Positions 52,192 to 60,440 of a stretch of DNA of 64,000 nucleotides are shown here, one piece after another. The stretch comes from Intrasporangiaceae bacterium URHB0013 (GTDB lineage Bacteria > Actinomycetota > Actinomycetes > Actinomycetales > Dermatophilaceae). Below the pieces are notes generated by a model. That model did not search any database. It was not told the origin of the DNA and worked only from the letters and a program-made list of their open reading frames with translations. The stretch is taken from positions 62,001 through 126,000 of the forward strand of contig JIBA01000015.1 in NCBI GenBank assembly GCA_000620545.1, given 5' to 3'. The position numbers and the translations under genes were made by a program. Numbering within the stretch: the first letter of the stretch is position 1; every line of letters starts with the position of its first letter.

Positions 52192-55100
52192 TCACTTCAC
52201 CGCGTAGGCGCGGATGACGTCCTGGCTCACCGTTCGCCCGGCCGTGTCGGCGGCCTGGACCCGCAGGCTGGCCTTGCCGCCGGCCACGTTGGTCACCTTG
52301 ACCGTGCACACCGTGGCGGTGCAGCTCTTCGTCGGCGAGGTCCACGTCTTGCCGTCGTCCCAGGACAGCTGCACGGTGGGCTTGACCACCGGCAGTGCCG
52401 TGAGCGTGTCGGGCATGGTGAACGCGACCGTGAAGGAGTACTTCCCGGCGGGAGCCGTGTTCGTGGATGAGAGCGCCATCCGGTAGTCGACGTTGAGCAT
52501 GGGCAGGACGTCGCGGTCACCCGTTGGTGTGTCGATGTTGAAACCCCACTCGGTCTTGAGCCGCGTCGTCAGCTGCCAGAACGGGTTCTCTCGCTGGATG
52601 TCGGTGGCGACCTTGATCCGGTGCTTGCCCGTGGGGACCCGTTCGTTGAGGAACACGGAGGCAAACATGTCGAGGATGAGCTCGTCATCGACGTAGATCT
52701 TGCCGCTGTACTGGTCGCTGAACATGTCCGAGTTGGCGAGGTGTCCTGCGGCGTCGGTGTACGCCCCCTGCGACAGGTACAGCCAGTTGCCTTCATGCAC
52801 CGGGGGCGGGGAACCGTTGGAGAGCAGCTGCAGCGGAGAGACCCTGTTGGCGATCGGACCGCCGAACCACGTCTCGGTCGTGACGCTGCCGCCGGCGAAC
52901 GTCTTGCGCGGAGCGTAGAGGCGAGCGTACTCACCGCCGTACGTCGCGTCGTTGATGGCGACGGTCCGCTCCCACACGGCACCGGTGGACACGTAGTGGG
53001 TCACCGTGGTGGGGAACGGGACCGGGCGCACGACACCGAGGTTGGCCACGCCGCCGCGCTCGGGCACCCACCCGATGAGCTCTTCGACCGCGGTGAGGCC
53101 GTCGGCGCTCGTGCTGTTCAGACCGTTGTAGTGCTCGACCAGCGCGGAGACCGCGGTGCCGGTCCCGTCGATGGTCCCGCCGGCCGGGACGCCGTCCGCC
53201 CAGTACCTGACGAGGTCGTACATGTAGCCGGGGCTGGCGGTGGTGACGAGCTTGCTGGTCACGAAGCCGTTGGCCAGCAAAGCGCGCACCTCCGCCCGGT
53301 GCCCCTGCAGGGCAGGGAGGCCTGGTGTGCCCTCGATCGTGCCTGCGCAGCTCTGGCCCTCGCTCGGGTAGACCACGAGGGCTGCTGCGCCGGCCTGGCG
53401 CAGGCTGGCCGCGGCGGCGGTCAGGTCCCCGCAGCTGCCTGACAGGACCGCCACGGCACCCTTCACTGCCTTGGTGACCGAGGGCTTGTCCGCCGTGCCC
53501 GCATCGACGACGCGGAAGGCGCCGTCGATGGGAGCGACGGTGGTCTCGCTGAGGCTGCCACCCGGCGCGGTGAGCGGGCGCAGTGCGACCGGCGCCCCGC
53601 GCGGCGGGGTGAGGACGCCCTCGGGCTGGCTGAGCATCCAGTTGGACGCGACCGTCGCGTTCCCACCGGTGAGGTTCTTCGACGGCTGCGCGTAGAGGCG
53701 GTCCACCGCGCCGTAGTAGAGGAACCCGGTGTGGCCGGCGGCGCCGTCCCAGCCGATGTCGAGGATGGCCCCTTCGTTGATGACAGGCTTGTCCACCTTG
53801 TAGTCGAAGCGCTGAGCGGCGTTCTCGTCGAGCACGATCTCGGTGTTCTGGGACACCGCGAAGGTCGGGTTGTAGCTGACGACGCCCTCCTGGGCGCCGT
53901 CCTGCGCCAGACCGAACGAGATGACCCCCGTGGAGTAGGTGCCGGGCGCGACCCGGAAGGTGACGCTCTGCGCGTCGGGGGACGCGTCAAAGCTGCGCTG
54001 GTCGTAGCTCCAGGGCGCGCCCAAGCTGCTCAGTGCGAGCTGGTGCGAGACGCTGCGCGAGCCGGCCCGGGGCTTGACGGTCACCTTGACGTCGTAGCGC
54101 TCGGCCTCGAGCTGGTACGCCACAGCGGTACGCACCGTGCCGCCACCGTCAGAGGGGGTGGCGGTGACCACGGCGGAGTAGGCGCCCGGCGCAGCCACCG
54201 TCGGGTCCAGGAGGACCGGCACGCTCGCGGTCCCGTTGGCCGGGACCGTGACGTTGTCCGACGGGAGGGTCATCGAGCCGGTGGGCTCCGGGCTGCCGTC
54301 CTCACCCGTGAGGGCGAGCGAGAGCGTGACCGGGGTGGCTCGCGTGTTGGTGTACGTCAGCGTCGTCGTGGTCGGCGCGAGGTCGGCGTGCGGCCACGCG
54401 TACGAACCGAGCGACAGCGAGGCAGGGGCCAGCACGTCCTGGCGAACGGCGGCGAGCGCGTCGACCCGTCCGGTGCCGGCGTCGAAGCCGGTCGCGTCGG
54501 CGACCGGAACGGTGCTGTTGGCGATGGCTGCCTTCAGCTTCTCGCCGTCCCAGGTGGGGTGTTCCTGCTTCAGGATGGCCGCCAGTCCTGCGACGTGCGG
54601 GGTGGCCATGGAGGTCCCGCTGATGGTCGTGTAGTACTCGTCGACGACCGGGCCGAGCTGGGTGCCCGCTGCGCGAGCGGCAGTGATGTTGACGCCTGGG
54701 GCGACGACCTCGGGCTTGAGCGCCCCGTCACGCAGACGTGGTCCGCGGCTCGAGAAGCCTGCCATGGCGTCGTGCACGTCGACGGCGCCGACCGTGAGCG
54801 CGGCGTCCGCTGCGCCGGGCGAGGTCACCGTCGAGGGCCCTGCGGAGCCGGCGTTGCCGGCGGCGATGACGAACAGGGTGTCGGACGACGCAGAGAGCTC
54901 GTTCACCGCCTGGGAGAGCGGGTTCGTGCCGTCGTCCGCGTCCCCGCCGAGGCTCATGCTGACGACGTCGGCGCCCTGGTCGACGGCCCAGACCATCCCC
55001 TCCAGAACCCAGGAGTCCGCGCCGTACCCGCCGTCGGCGAGCACCTTGCCCACCATGAGGTCCACGGCCGGGGCGACGCCCTTGCGCTTGCCGTTTGACG

Positions 55101-56001
55101 CTGCTCCGCTGCCAGCCACGGTGGAAGCGACGTGGGTGCCGTGCCCGTTGCCGTCGGTGACCGTGGCGTCCGTCGTGAAGTTGGCAGACTTCAGGACCCG
55201 GCCCAACAGGTCGGGGTGCGTCGGGTCGTAGCCGGTGTCGAGGACGGCGACGGTGGCGCCGGCACCGGTGTAGCCGGCAGCCCACGCCTCGGGAGCATGG
55301 ATCTGCGGCACAGAGTTCTCCAGGGACACCTTCACCCGACCGTCGAGGTCGACCCGGCCGGCGCCGTCGGCCAGACCTGTCGGGTGCCCGGCGGAGTCCT
55401 TGCCCGTGGTGAGGTCCTTCCAGAACGCGCGTGCGCTCTTCTTCTGGGTAGCGAAGGCGGCCACTCCCAGCTCGGAGATCAAGACGGTCCGCTTCGCTCC
55501 GGTGAGGCTGGCCTTGCCCGCCTCCACGGCGGCCGTGTGCCCGGCGCCGTAGTCCACCATGAGGGGCAACGTGCTGCGGGACGCGTCGTCGTACTGGTCG
55601 GCCAGCAGTCCCGTGATGTCGAAGAGGTCCCGGTCCAGCCGCTTCGCAGCAAGCAGACCGAAGGCCTCGACCGGCACCACGTACAGGTGGCCACCCGCCT
55701 CGTTGATCGCCGCCTGAGGAACGGTTCCGTCGGGTCGCTGCGACAGGGTGACGGACTTCTTGCCGTCCGGGCTGGTGGACACCTGGACGACGTCGCCGGT
55801 CACGAGGGTGACCTTCTTGACGGTCGGTGCGCCGGAAGGGCGCGGGCCGGCCGGCGGCGTCGGAGCCGCTGAGGCGGAGGTCGTCGTGGCGAAGAGCCCG
55901 ACGGTGAGTGCGGTAGCGGCCAGGCACGCCGTGGTGCGCACGGCCTTCCTGGATGGCTCCCGGCCGCCACTCGTGCGGCGGGCAGGGCGGAAAGAGGTCA
56001 T
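52192..56001 (-). CDS. Large secreted subtilisin-like (S8) protease, 1269 residues
   Basis: A secreted serine protease of the S8 family, far longer than a simple subtilisin. Signal peptide near 25-50 (CLAATALTVGLFATTTSASA); a pro-region (60-215) with VTLVTGDVVQV. Catalytic residues: Asp in AVLDTGYDPTHPD (near 254), His in GNGHGTHVASTVAG (near 285), Ser in ISGTSMATPHVAGL (near 463). After the catalytic domain come Ig-like segments and a PA-like region (GSCGDLTAAAASLRQAGAAA, then PALQGHRAEVRALL). The C-terminal 300 residues are beta-rich, with the pattern VQLSWDDGKTWTSPTK of exported actinobacterial proteases. ATG 56001 gives the signal peptide. Extracellular nutrient or surface processing is likely. 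A terminator separates it from the lipoprotein. Confidence 0.93.
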   Translation of the reverse strand: MTSFRPARRTSGGREPSRKAVRTTACLAATALTVGLFATTTSASAAPTPPAGPRPSGAPTVKKVTLVTGDVVQVSTSPDGKKSVTLSQRPDGTVPQAAINEAGGHLYVVPVEAFGLLAAKRLDRDLFDITGLLADQYDDASRSTLPLMVDYGAGHTAAVEAGKASLTGAKRTVLISELGVAAFATQKKSARAFWKDLTTGKDSAGHPTGLADGAGRVDLDGRVKVSLENSVPQIHAPEAWAAGYTGAGATVAVLDTGYDPTHPDLLGRVLKSANFTTDATVTDGNGHGTHVASTVAGSGAASNGKRKGVAPAVDLMVGKVLADGGYGADSWVLEGMVWAVDQGADVVSMSLGGDADDGTNPLSQAVNELSASSDTLFVIAAGNAGSAGPSTVTSPGAADAALTVGAVDVHDAMAGFSSRGPRLRDGALKPEVVAPGVNITAARAAGTQLGPVVDEYYTTISGTSMATPHVAGLAAILKQEHPTWDGEKLKAAIANSTVPVADATGFDAGTGRVDALAAVRQDVLAPASLSLGSYAWPHADLAPTTTTLTYTNTRATPVTLSLALTGEDGSPEPTGSMTLPSDNVTVPANGTASVPVLLDPTVAAPGAYSAVVTATPSDGGGTVRTAVAYQLEAERYDVKVTVKPRAGSRSVSHQLALSSLGAPWSYDQRSFDASPDAQSVTFRVAPGTYSTGVISFGLAQDGAQEGVVSYNPTFAVSQNTEIVLDENAAQRFDYKVDKPVINEGAILDIGWDGAAGHTGFLYYGAVDRLYAQPSKNLTGGNATVASNWMLSQPEGVLTPPRGAPVALRPLTAPGGSLSETTVAPIDGAFRVVDAGTADKPSVTKAVKGAVAVLSGSCGDLTAAAASLRQAGAAALVVYPSEGQSCAGTIEGTPGLPALQGHRAEVRALLANGFVTSKLVTTASPGYMYDLVRYWADGVPAGGTIDGTGTAVSALVEHYNGLNSTSADGLTAVEELIGWVPERGGVANLGVVRPVPFPTTVTHYVSTGAVWERTVAINDATYGGEYARLYAPRKTFAGGSVTTETWFGGPIANRVSPLQLLSNGSPPPVHEGNWLYLSQGAYTDAAGHLANSDMFSDQYSGKIYVDDELILDMFASVFLNERVPTGKHRIKVATDIQRENPFWQLTTRLKTEWGFNIDTPTGDRDVLPMLNVDYRMALSSTNTAPAGKYSFTVAFTMPDTLTALPVVKPTVQLSWDDGKTWTSPTKSCTATVCTVKVTNVAGGKASLRVQAADTAGRTVSQDVIRAYAVK

Positions 56002-56024
56002 GCAGAGGGGTCCTCTCGAGTAGG

Positions 56025-56042
56025 CGCGACACCGTTGTCGCG
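56025..56042. promoter_or_regulatory. Inverted repeat CGCGACA-CCGT-TGTCGCG upstream of the subtilase
   Basis: A perfect 7-bp inverted repeat with a 4-nt loop, 24 bp before the subtilase ATG. It could be an operator or a 5'-UTR hairpin. The rest of the 340-bp gap (56002-56341) shows no gene. Confidence 0.45.
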
Positions 56043-56341
56043 TCCAAGATCGTCCGCAGTAGTCCGCGTTGGGGGAGACGCGGCCTTGGATGCAGTCGTC
56101 CCGAGACAGAGTGCCCGAGAGGCGCTTCGTCGGAAGGATGCCAAGGCGGCGGATACCTGCCATGGCGCAGGTGCGCCACGGCATTCCAGCGGCGCCCTTC
56201 AGCGCCACAGGTCAGGTGCCACCTGTCGCGTGCAGCGGTCCTTGCCATCGCCTACCCGACGTGAGCCCCTGCTACGCAGGTGGCCCGACGGAGCATGCTG
56301 CGATGGAGATGCCCGCGTCTGACGTGCGTGAACGCCGGCAA

Positions 56342-57427
56342 TCAGACGTTGAAGCGGAACTCCACGACGTCGCCGTCAGCCATGACGTAGTCCTTGCCCT
56401 CGATCCGGACCTTGCCGGCGGCCTTGGCGGCGTTCATGGTCCCCGCCGCGACGAGGTCGTCGAAGCTGACGACCTCGGCCTTGATGAAGCCACGCTGGAA
56501 GTCGGTGTGGATGACGCCGGCTGCCTGCGGGGCGGTCCAGCCCTTGCCGATCGTCCACGCGCGCGACTCCTTGGGGCCGGCGGTGAGGTAGGTCTGGAGC
56601 CCGAGCGTGTGGAAGCCGGTCCGGGCAAGCTGGTCCATCCCGGACTCTTCGGCGCCGAAGCTCTGGAGCAGCTCGAGCGCCTCGTCGGGCTCCATCTCCA
56701 TGAGGTCCATCTCGAGCTTCGCGTTGAGGAAGACTGCGTCGGCCGGGGCGGCGAGCTCGCGCAGCGAGGTCTGCAGCTCCTCGTCGGCGAGCTGGTCCTC
56801 GTCGAGGTTGAAGACGTAGATGAAGGGCTTGGTGGTCAGCAGGCCGAGCTGCTTCGCCTCCGCCAGGTCGACCCCGGCGGCCGGCCCCGCCGCATACAGG
56901 GTGTGCCCCTCTTCGAGGACCTTCTGCGCGGCGAGCGCGAGGTCGACGGCGGCCTTCTTGTCCTTGTTGACCCGGGCCTCCTTCTCGAGGCGGGGCACGG
57001 CCTTCTCGAGCGTCTGGAGGTCGGCGAGGATCAGCTCGGTGTGGATCGTCTCGATGTCACCGGCGGGGCTGACCTTGCCGTCGACGTGGACGACGTCGGC
57101 GTCCTCGAACGCGCGCACGACCTGGCAAATCGCGTCGGCCTCGCGGATGTTGGCGAGGAACTTGTTGCCCAGCCCCTCCCCCTCGGAGGCGCCGCGGACG
57201 ATGCCGGCGATGTCGACGAAGCTCACCGTGGCCGGGAGGATCTTCTCCGACCCGAAGATCTCGGCGAGCGCGCCGAGACGCGCGTCGGGCAGGGGGACGA
57301 CGCCGACGTTGGGCTCGATGGTGGCGAACGGGTAGTTCGCGGCGAGCACGTTGTTCTTGGTCAGCGCGTTGAAGAGCGTCGACTTGCCGACGTTGGGGAG
57401 ACCGACGATTCCGATGGTGAGTGCCAC
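56342..57427 (-). CDS. ychF: Redox-regulated ATPase/GTPase YchF (OLA1 family)
   Basis: A 361-residue Obg-family P-loop protein. G1 is [18 protein letters not shown] (6-23), the [11 protein letters not shown] switch, and [18 protein letters not shown] (G3). The YchF variant has NLDE in place of the usual NKxD ([14 protein letters not shown]), which explains ATP preference. The coiled coil and TGS domain (C-terminal, [20 protein letters not shown]) follow. It acts in ribosome-linked stress control. Start GTG 57427, with a TAAACT element 9 nt upstream that could be a near-leaderless promoter. Confidence 0.96.
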   Translation of the reverse strand: MALTIGIVGLPNVGKSTLFNALTKNNVLAANYPFATIEPNVGVVPLPDARLGALAEIFGSEKILPATVSFVDIAGIVRGASEGEGLGNKFLANIREADAICQVVRAFEDADVVHVDGKVSPAGDIETIHTELILADLQTLEKAVPRLEKEARVNKDKKAAVDLALAAQKVLEEGHTLYAAGPAAGVDLAEAKQLGLLTTKPFIYVFNLDEDQLADEELQTSLRELAAPADAVFLNAKLEMDLMEMEPDEALELLQSFGAEESGMDQLARTGFHTLGLQTYLTAGPKESRAWTIGKGWTAPQAAGVIHTDFQRGFIKAEVVSFDDLVAAGTMNAAKAAGKVRIEGKDYVMADGDVVEFRFNV

Positions 57428-57494
57428 GAGGACAAGAGTTTAGTGGCGATCAGACCTGGTGCCGACCACGAGCGCGTATGCCGTCCGGGTCGAC

Positions 57495-58031
57495 TCACGC
57501 GAGGGTCCACTCCCAGCCGGGCTGCCAGCCGAAGGGCGCGCCGACGACCTGCTCGAGCGGCGTGCCGTCGAGCAGGTGCTGCAGTGCCCACCGGTTGGCG
57601 GAGTGGGCGATGACGAGCACCCGTTCGCCACTGTGGTCCCGGCGGAGGTCGCACAGGCAGGCAGCCGTGGCGTCGACGACGTCGCGGTAGCTCTGCCCGC
57701 CGGGGAACCGTACGTCGATGTGGTCCGTACGGACGCGGTCGAGGTCCGCGACCGGGCAGCCGTTGAGCTCGCCGTAGTCGCACTCGCGCAGCCGCGAGTC
57801 GACGCGCAGCGGCACTCCGCTGCCGCCGTAGGCCAGGTCAGCCGTCTCCACCGCCCGCGCGAGGTCGGAGGAGTAGACGGCCGCGAGCTGCTCCGCGGGG
57901 CGCCGCCGCCCCAGCTCGACGGCGAGGCGACGCCCCTCCTCGGACAGCCGACCGGGGAGCCAGCCGGTCGCGATGCCGGCCTCGTTGTCCTCGGTGATCG
58001 AGTGCGTCTCGTAGACCAGCTCGACGGTCAC
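57495..58031 (-). CDS. Histidine phosphatase superfamily protein with atypical RHG motif
   Basis: A 178-residue branch-1 histidine phosphatase-like protein. In place of the canonical RHGE it has VYETHSITEDNEAGIATGWL; the His is kept but the Arg before it is not. The second region SSDLARAVETADLAY and the late His in LVIAHSANRWALQH are present, and FPGGQSYRDVVDAT matches a known actinobacterial subgroup. It may be an altered phosphatase or a mutase-like protein; the substrate is unknown. GTG 58031 begins 16 bp after the thioesterase stop, so the two genes are in one unit. Confidence 0.87.
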   Translation of the reverse strand: MTVELVYETHSITEDNEAGIATGWLPGRLSEEGRRLAVELGRRRPAEQLAAVYSSDLARAVETADLAYGGSGVPLRVDSRLRECDYGELNGCPVADLDRVRTDHIDVRFPGGQSYRDVVDATAACLCDLRRDHSGERVLVIAHSANRWALQHLLDGTPLEQVVGAPFGWQPGWEWTLA

Positions 58032-58047
58032 GGCTGAACCCGGCCTG

Positions 58048-58887
58048 TCAGCGTGGCATCCGCACGCCGCAGAGCTGACGCGACTGGGCCACGAGGTTGC
58101 CGGCCGAGTCCCAGATCATGGCGTCCTCCTCCATCATCCCGCCGCCGAGGGTGTCGCTGCCGAGCGTCACCTGCAGCCAGCCCGGCTCCGGCCGGCGTCG
58201 CACGTGGCCGGTGAACTCGAGGGTCGGTGTCCAGCCGAAGAGCCCGAGGTCGAAGGCGACCGGCGGCAGCGCGTCGAGCGCCATCATGAGCATCGTCGTG
58301 TCGGGCTCGCGGCCGTCGCGCAGCCGTAGCCAGCCACGCATGACGCCGCGCATGGACGGCTTCCCGAGCGCCCAGCCGGCGGTGCTCGGGTCGAGCCGCA
58401 GGTCGAGCCGCTCGAGGAACTTCGCGTTGGCGAGGAAGTCGGGCGGCGCCTGCTCGGCCGAGACGCATTGCTCAGGCGGCGGCATCTCGGGCGGTGACGC
58501 CTGGCGCTGCACGTCGAGGTCGGTGAGGTTGCCGAACGAGCCGATGGCGCGCATCCGCTCCACGGGCTCCCCGTCGTCGCCGGTCTGATGGATCGTCATC
58601 TGCCCTGTGGACAGCTTGCGCCCGCAGCGCATGACCTCGGTCGTCACCGTGAACGGGCCCGGCTGGGAGGCGGTCATGAAGTAGGCCGACAGCACGACGG
58701 GGTCGATGTGCAGCGTCGTCTCGCTGGGGTCGGTGCCGAGGTGCTCGCCGAGCGCGCGGAGAGCCGTGGTCATGACCAGGCCACCGTTGACGGCGTTGCC
58801 GATCATCCACTCCTCGTGGAAGGTGCCGTGCCGCAGCGTGGGTCCCTCGCCGGGCTCGAGCCGGGTCGCGTCGTCGTACTCACTCAC
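58048..58887 (-). CDS. Acyl-CoA thioesterase family protein (TesB/hot-dog type)
   Basis: A 279-residue double hot-dog protein of the thioesterase-like superfamily, hydrolysing acyl-CoA in the cytosol. Segments: WMIGNAVNGGLVMTTALRAL (first hot dog), SAYFMTASQPGPFTVTTEVM, then the second half LPPVAFDLGLFGWTPTLEFT and GGGMMEEDAMIWDSAGNLVA. The chain ends SRQLCGVRMPR. Start GTG 58887. It probably works in fatty-acid or polyketide metabolism; the chain length preference cannot be seen. Confidence 0.88.
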   Translation of the reverse strand: MSEYDDATRLEPGEGPTLRHGTFHEEWMIGNAVNGGLVMTTALRALGEHLGTDPSETTLHIDPVVLSAYFMTASQPGPFTVTTEVMRCGRKLSTGQMTIHQTGDDGEPVERMRAIGSFGNLTDLDVQRQASPPEMPPPEQCVSAEQAPPDFLANAKFLERLDLRLDPSTAGWALGKPSMRGVMRGWLRLRDGREPDTTMLMMALDALPPVAFDLGLFGWTPTLEFTGHVRRRPEPGWLQVTLGSDTLGGGMMEEDAMIWDSAGNLVAQSRQLCGVRMPR

Positions 58888-59026
58888 GGACTAGGTGTAA
58901 CAGACGTCCCGGACGCCCCGCCCACCCGGGCGTATGCCGTCCGCCCGGTCCAGCCGCCGACACGCGCGCGGCGGGGGCCGGGTGTGGCATCCCCACGGTG
59001 TCGGCGGCGTCTGGGACGGTGCTCGC

Positions 59027-60271
59027 ATGGACCTCACCGCTCTGCTCGTCGGGATCATCATCGGGGCCCTGCTTGGCGGGCTGCTCGGCTGGCTCTCGGC
59101 CCGCTCCACGCTGCTGGCCCGGTCGACCGGCGCCGAGGTCGAGCGCGACGTGCTGCGGGAGCGGGTGTCCGACCTCGAGACGGCGCGGCACGTCGACGAC
59201 ACCACGGCGAGCCTGCTCGCTCCCCTGCGCGACACCATCGGCCGGGTCGAGCGGCAGGTCGGAGCGCTCGAGCGCGACCGGTCGCTCCAGTTCGGCCAGC
59301 TGGGTGAGCGGCTCACCGAGGTGAGCCGCTCCACCGAGTCGCTCCGGTCCGAGACGGCGAGTCTCGCGAGCGCCCTCAACGCCTCCACGGTGCGCGGCGC
59401 GTGGGGCGAGGTGCAGCTGCGACGTGTGCTGGAGCTGGCCGGCCTCATCGCCCGGTGCGACTTCGACGAGCAGGTGACGCGCGTCAGCCGCCACGGCGCG
59501 ACGGTGCGCCCCGATGCCGTCGTCAACCTTCCCGGCTCGCGCCACGTCGTCGTCGACTCGAAGGCCCCGATGGCCCACTTCCTCCAGGCGCACGGTGACA
59601 CGGTGTCGGAGGTCGAGCGCGCCGAGCTCCTTGCCGCCCACGCGACCTCGCTCCGGCGTCACGTCGAGGGTCTGGCCGCCAAGGCGTACTGGACGGCCTT
59701 CACCCGCTCCCCCGAGGTCGTCATCTGCTTCGTCCCCGGTGAGGCCATCCTCGCGACGGCCTTGTCCGACGATCCCGGACTCTACGAGCACGCCCTGTCG
59801 CGCAAGGTCGTCCTCGCCTCGCCCGGCACGCTCTTCGCCGTGCTGCGCACCATCGGGGCGATCTGGCAGCAGGACGCCCTCGAGCAGAACGCCCGCGAGC
59901 TGCTCGTCATCGGCCAGGACCTCTACGCGCGCCTGACGACGCTCGGCGGGCACGTGACGACGATGGGCCAGTCCCTGTCTCGTTCGGTCGAGCAGTACAA
60001 CAGGTTCGTCGGCACCCTCGAGTCGCGGGTGCTCGTCACGGCGCGCCGGATGCACGAGCTGCACCTGACCACCGAGGCGCCGCCGGTCCTCGAGCCGCTC
60101 GAGGTGGCGCCGCGTTCGCTGAGCGCGACGGAGCTGACCGACGACCTCGGGCGCGCCGCCCGGGACGACGCCTTCCTCGGACACGCCATCAGCGGTGGCG
60201 GTCAGGGCTCCGCCGGGACTGGAAACAGCGACGACCCCGGCGTACGCGACCCCCGCGAGCAGTCTGCCTGA
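59027..60271 (+). CDS. rmuC: DNA recombination protein RmuC
   Basis: A 414-residue RmuC-family protein, which limits inversions at short inverted repeats; a PD-(D/E)XK nuclease-type fold is predicted for the family. N-terminal membrane helix (LLVGIIIGALLGGLLGWLSA), then a coiled coil (30-125). The catalytic core holds VRGAWGEVQLRRVLELAGLI, RPDAVVNLPGSRHVVVDSKA and the later EVVICFVPGEAILATAL. The last 60 residues are variable. ATG 59027. It is divergent from the thioesterase gene (139 bp between starts). Confidence 0.93.
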   Translation: MDLTALLVGIIIGALLGGLLGWLSARSTLLARSTGAEVERDVLRERVSDLETARHVDDTTASLLAPLRDTIGRVERQVGALERDRSLQFGQLGERLTEVSRSTESLRSETASLASALNASTVRGAWGEVQLRRVLELAGLIARCDFDEQVTRVSRHGATVRPDAVVNLPGSRHVVVDSKAPMAHFLQAHGDTVSEVERAELLAAHATSLRRHVEGLAAKAYWTAFTRSPEVVICFVPGEAILATALSDDPGLYEHALSRKVVLASPGTLFAVLRTIGAIWQQDALEQNARELLVIGQDLYARLTTLGGHVTTMGQSLSRSVEQYNRFVGTLESRVLVTARRMHELHLTTEAPPVLEPLEVAPRSLSATELTDDLGRAARDDAFLGHAISGGGQGSAGTGNSDDPGVRDPREQSA

Positions 60272-60440
60272 CCAGGCTCAGCTCTTCGCCACGCCGCCCG
60301 GCGGCCTTCCGCGCGGGTACGCACGAGCGGTCGCACGGCAGAGGTCGTCTCGTCGCGCAGTCGCCGTTGTCCGATTCGTCCCGCAAGTGGACACCCGGCC
60401 ACGGCACCGCGGACAATGCGCGCGTGGCATTGGGTAGAGC

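Noticed and set aside
43676-57427. Accessory block considered as a prophage or integrative element
   Set aside because: No integrase, transposase, phage structural gene, tRNA or direct-repeat ends could be seen. Only the composition and gene content suggest transfer.
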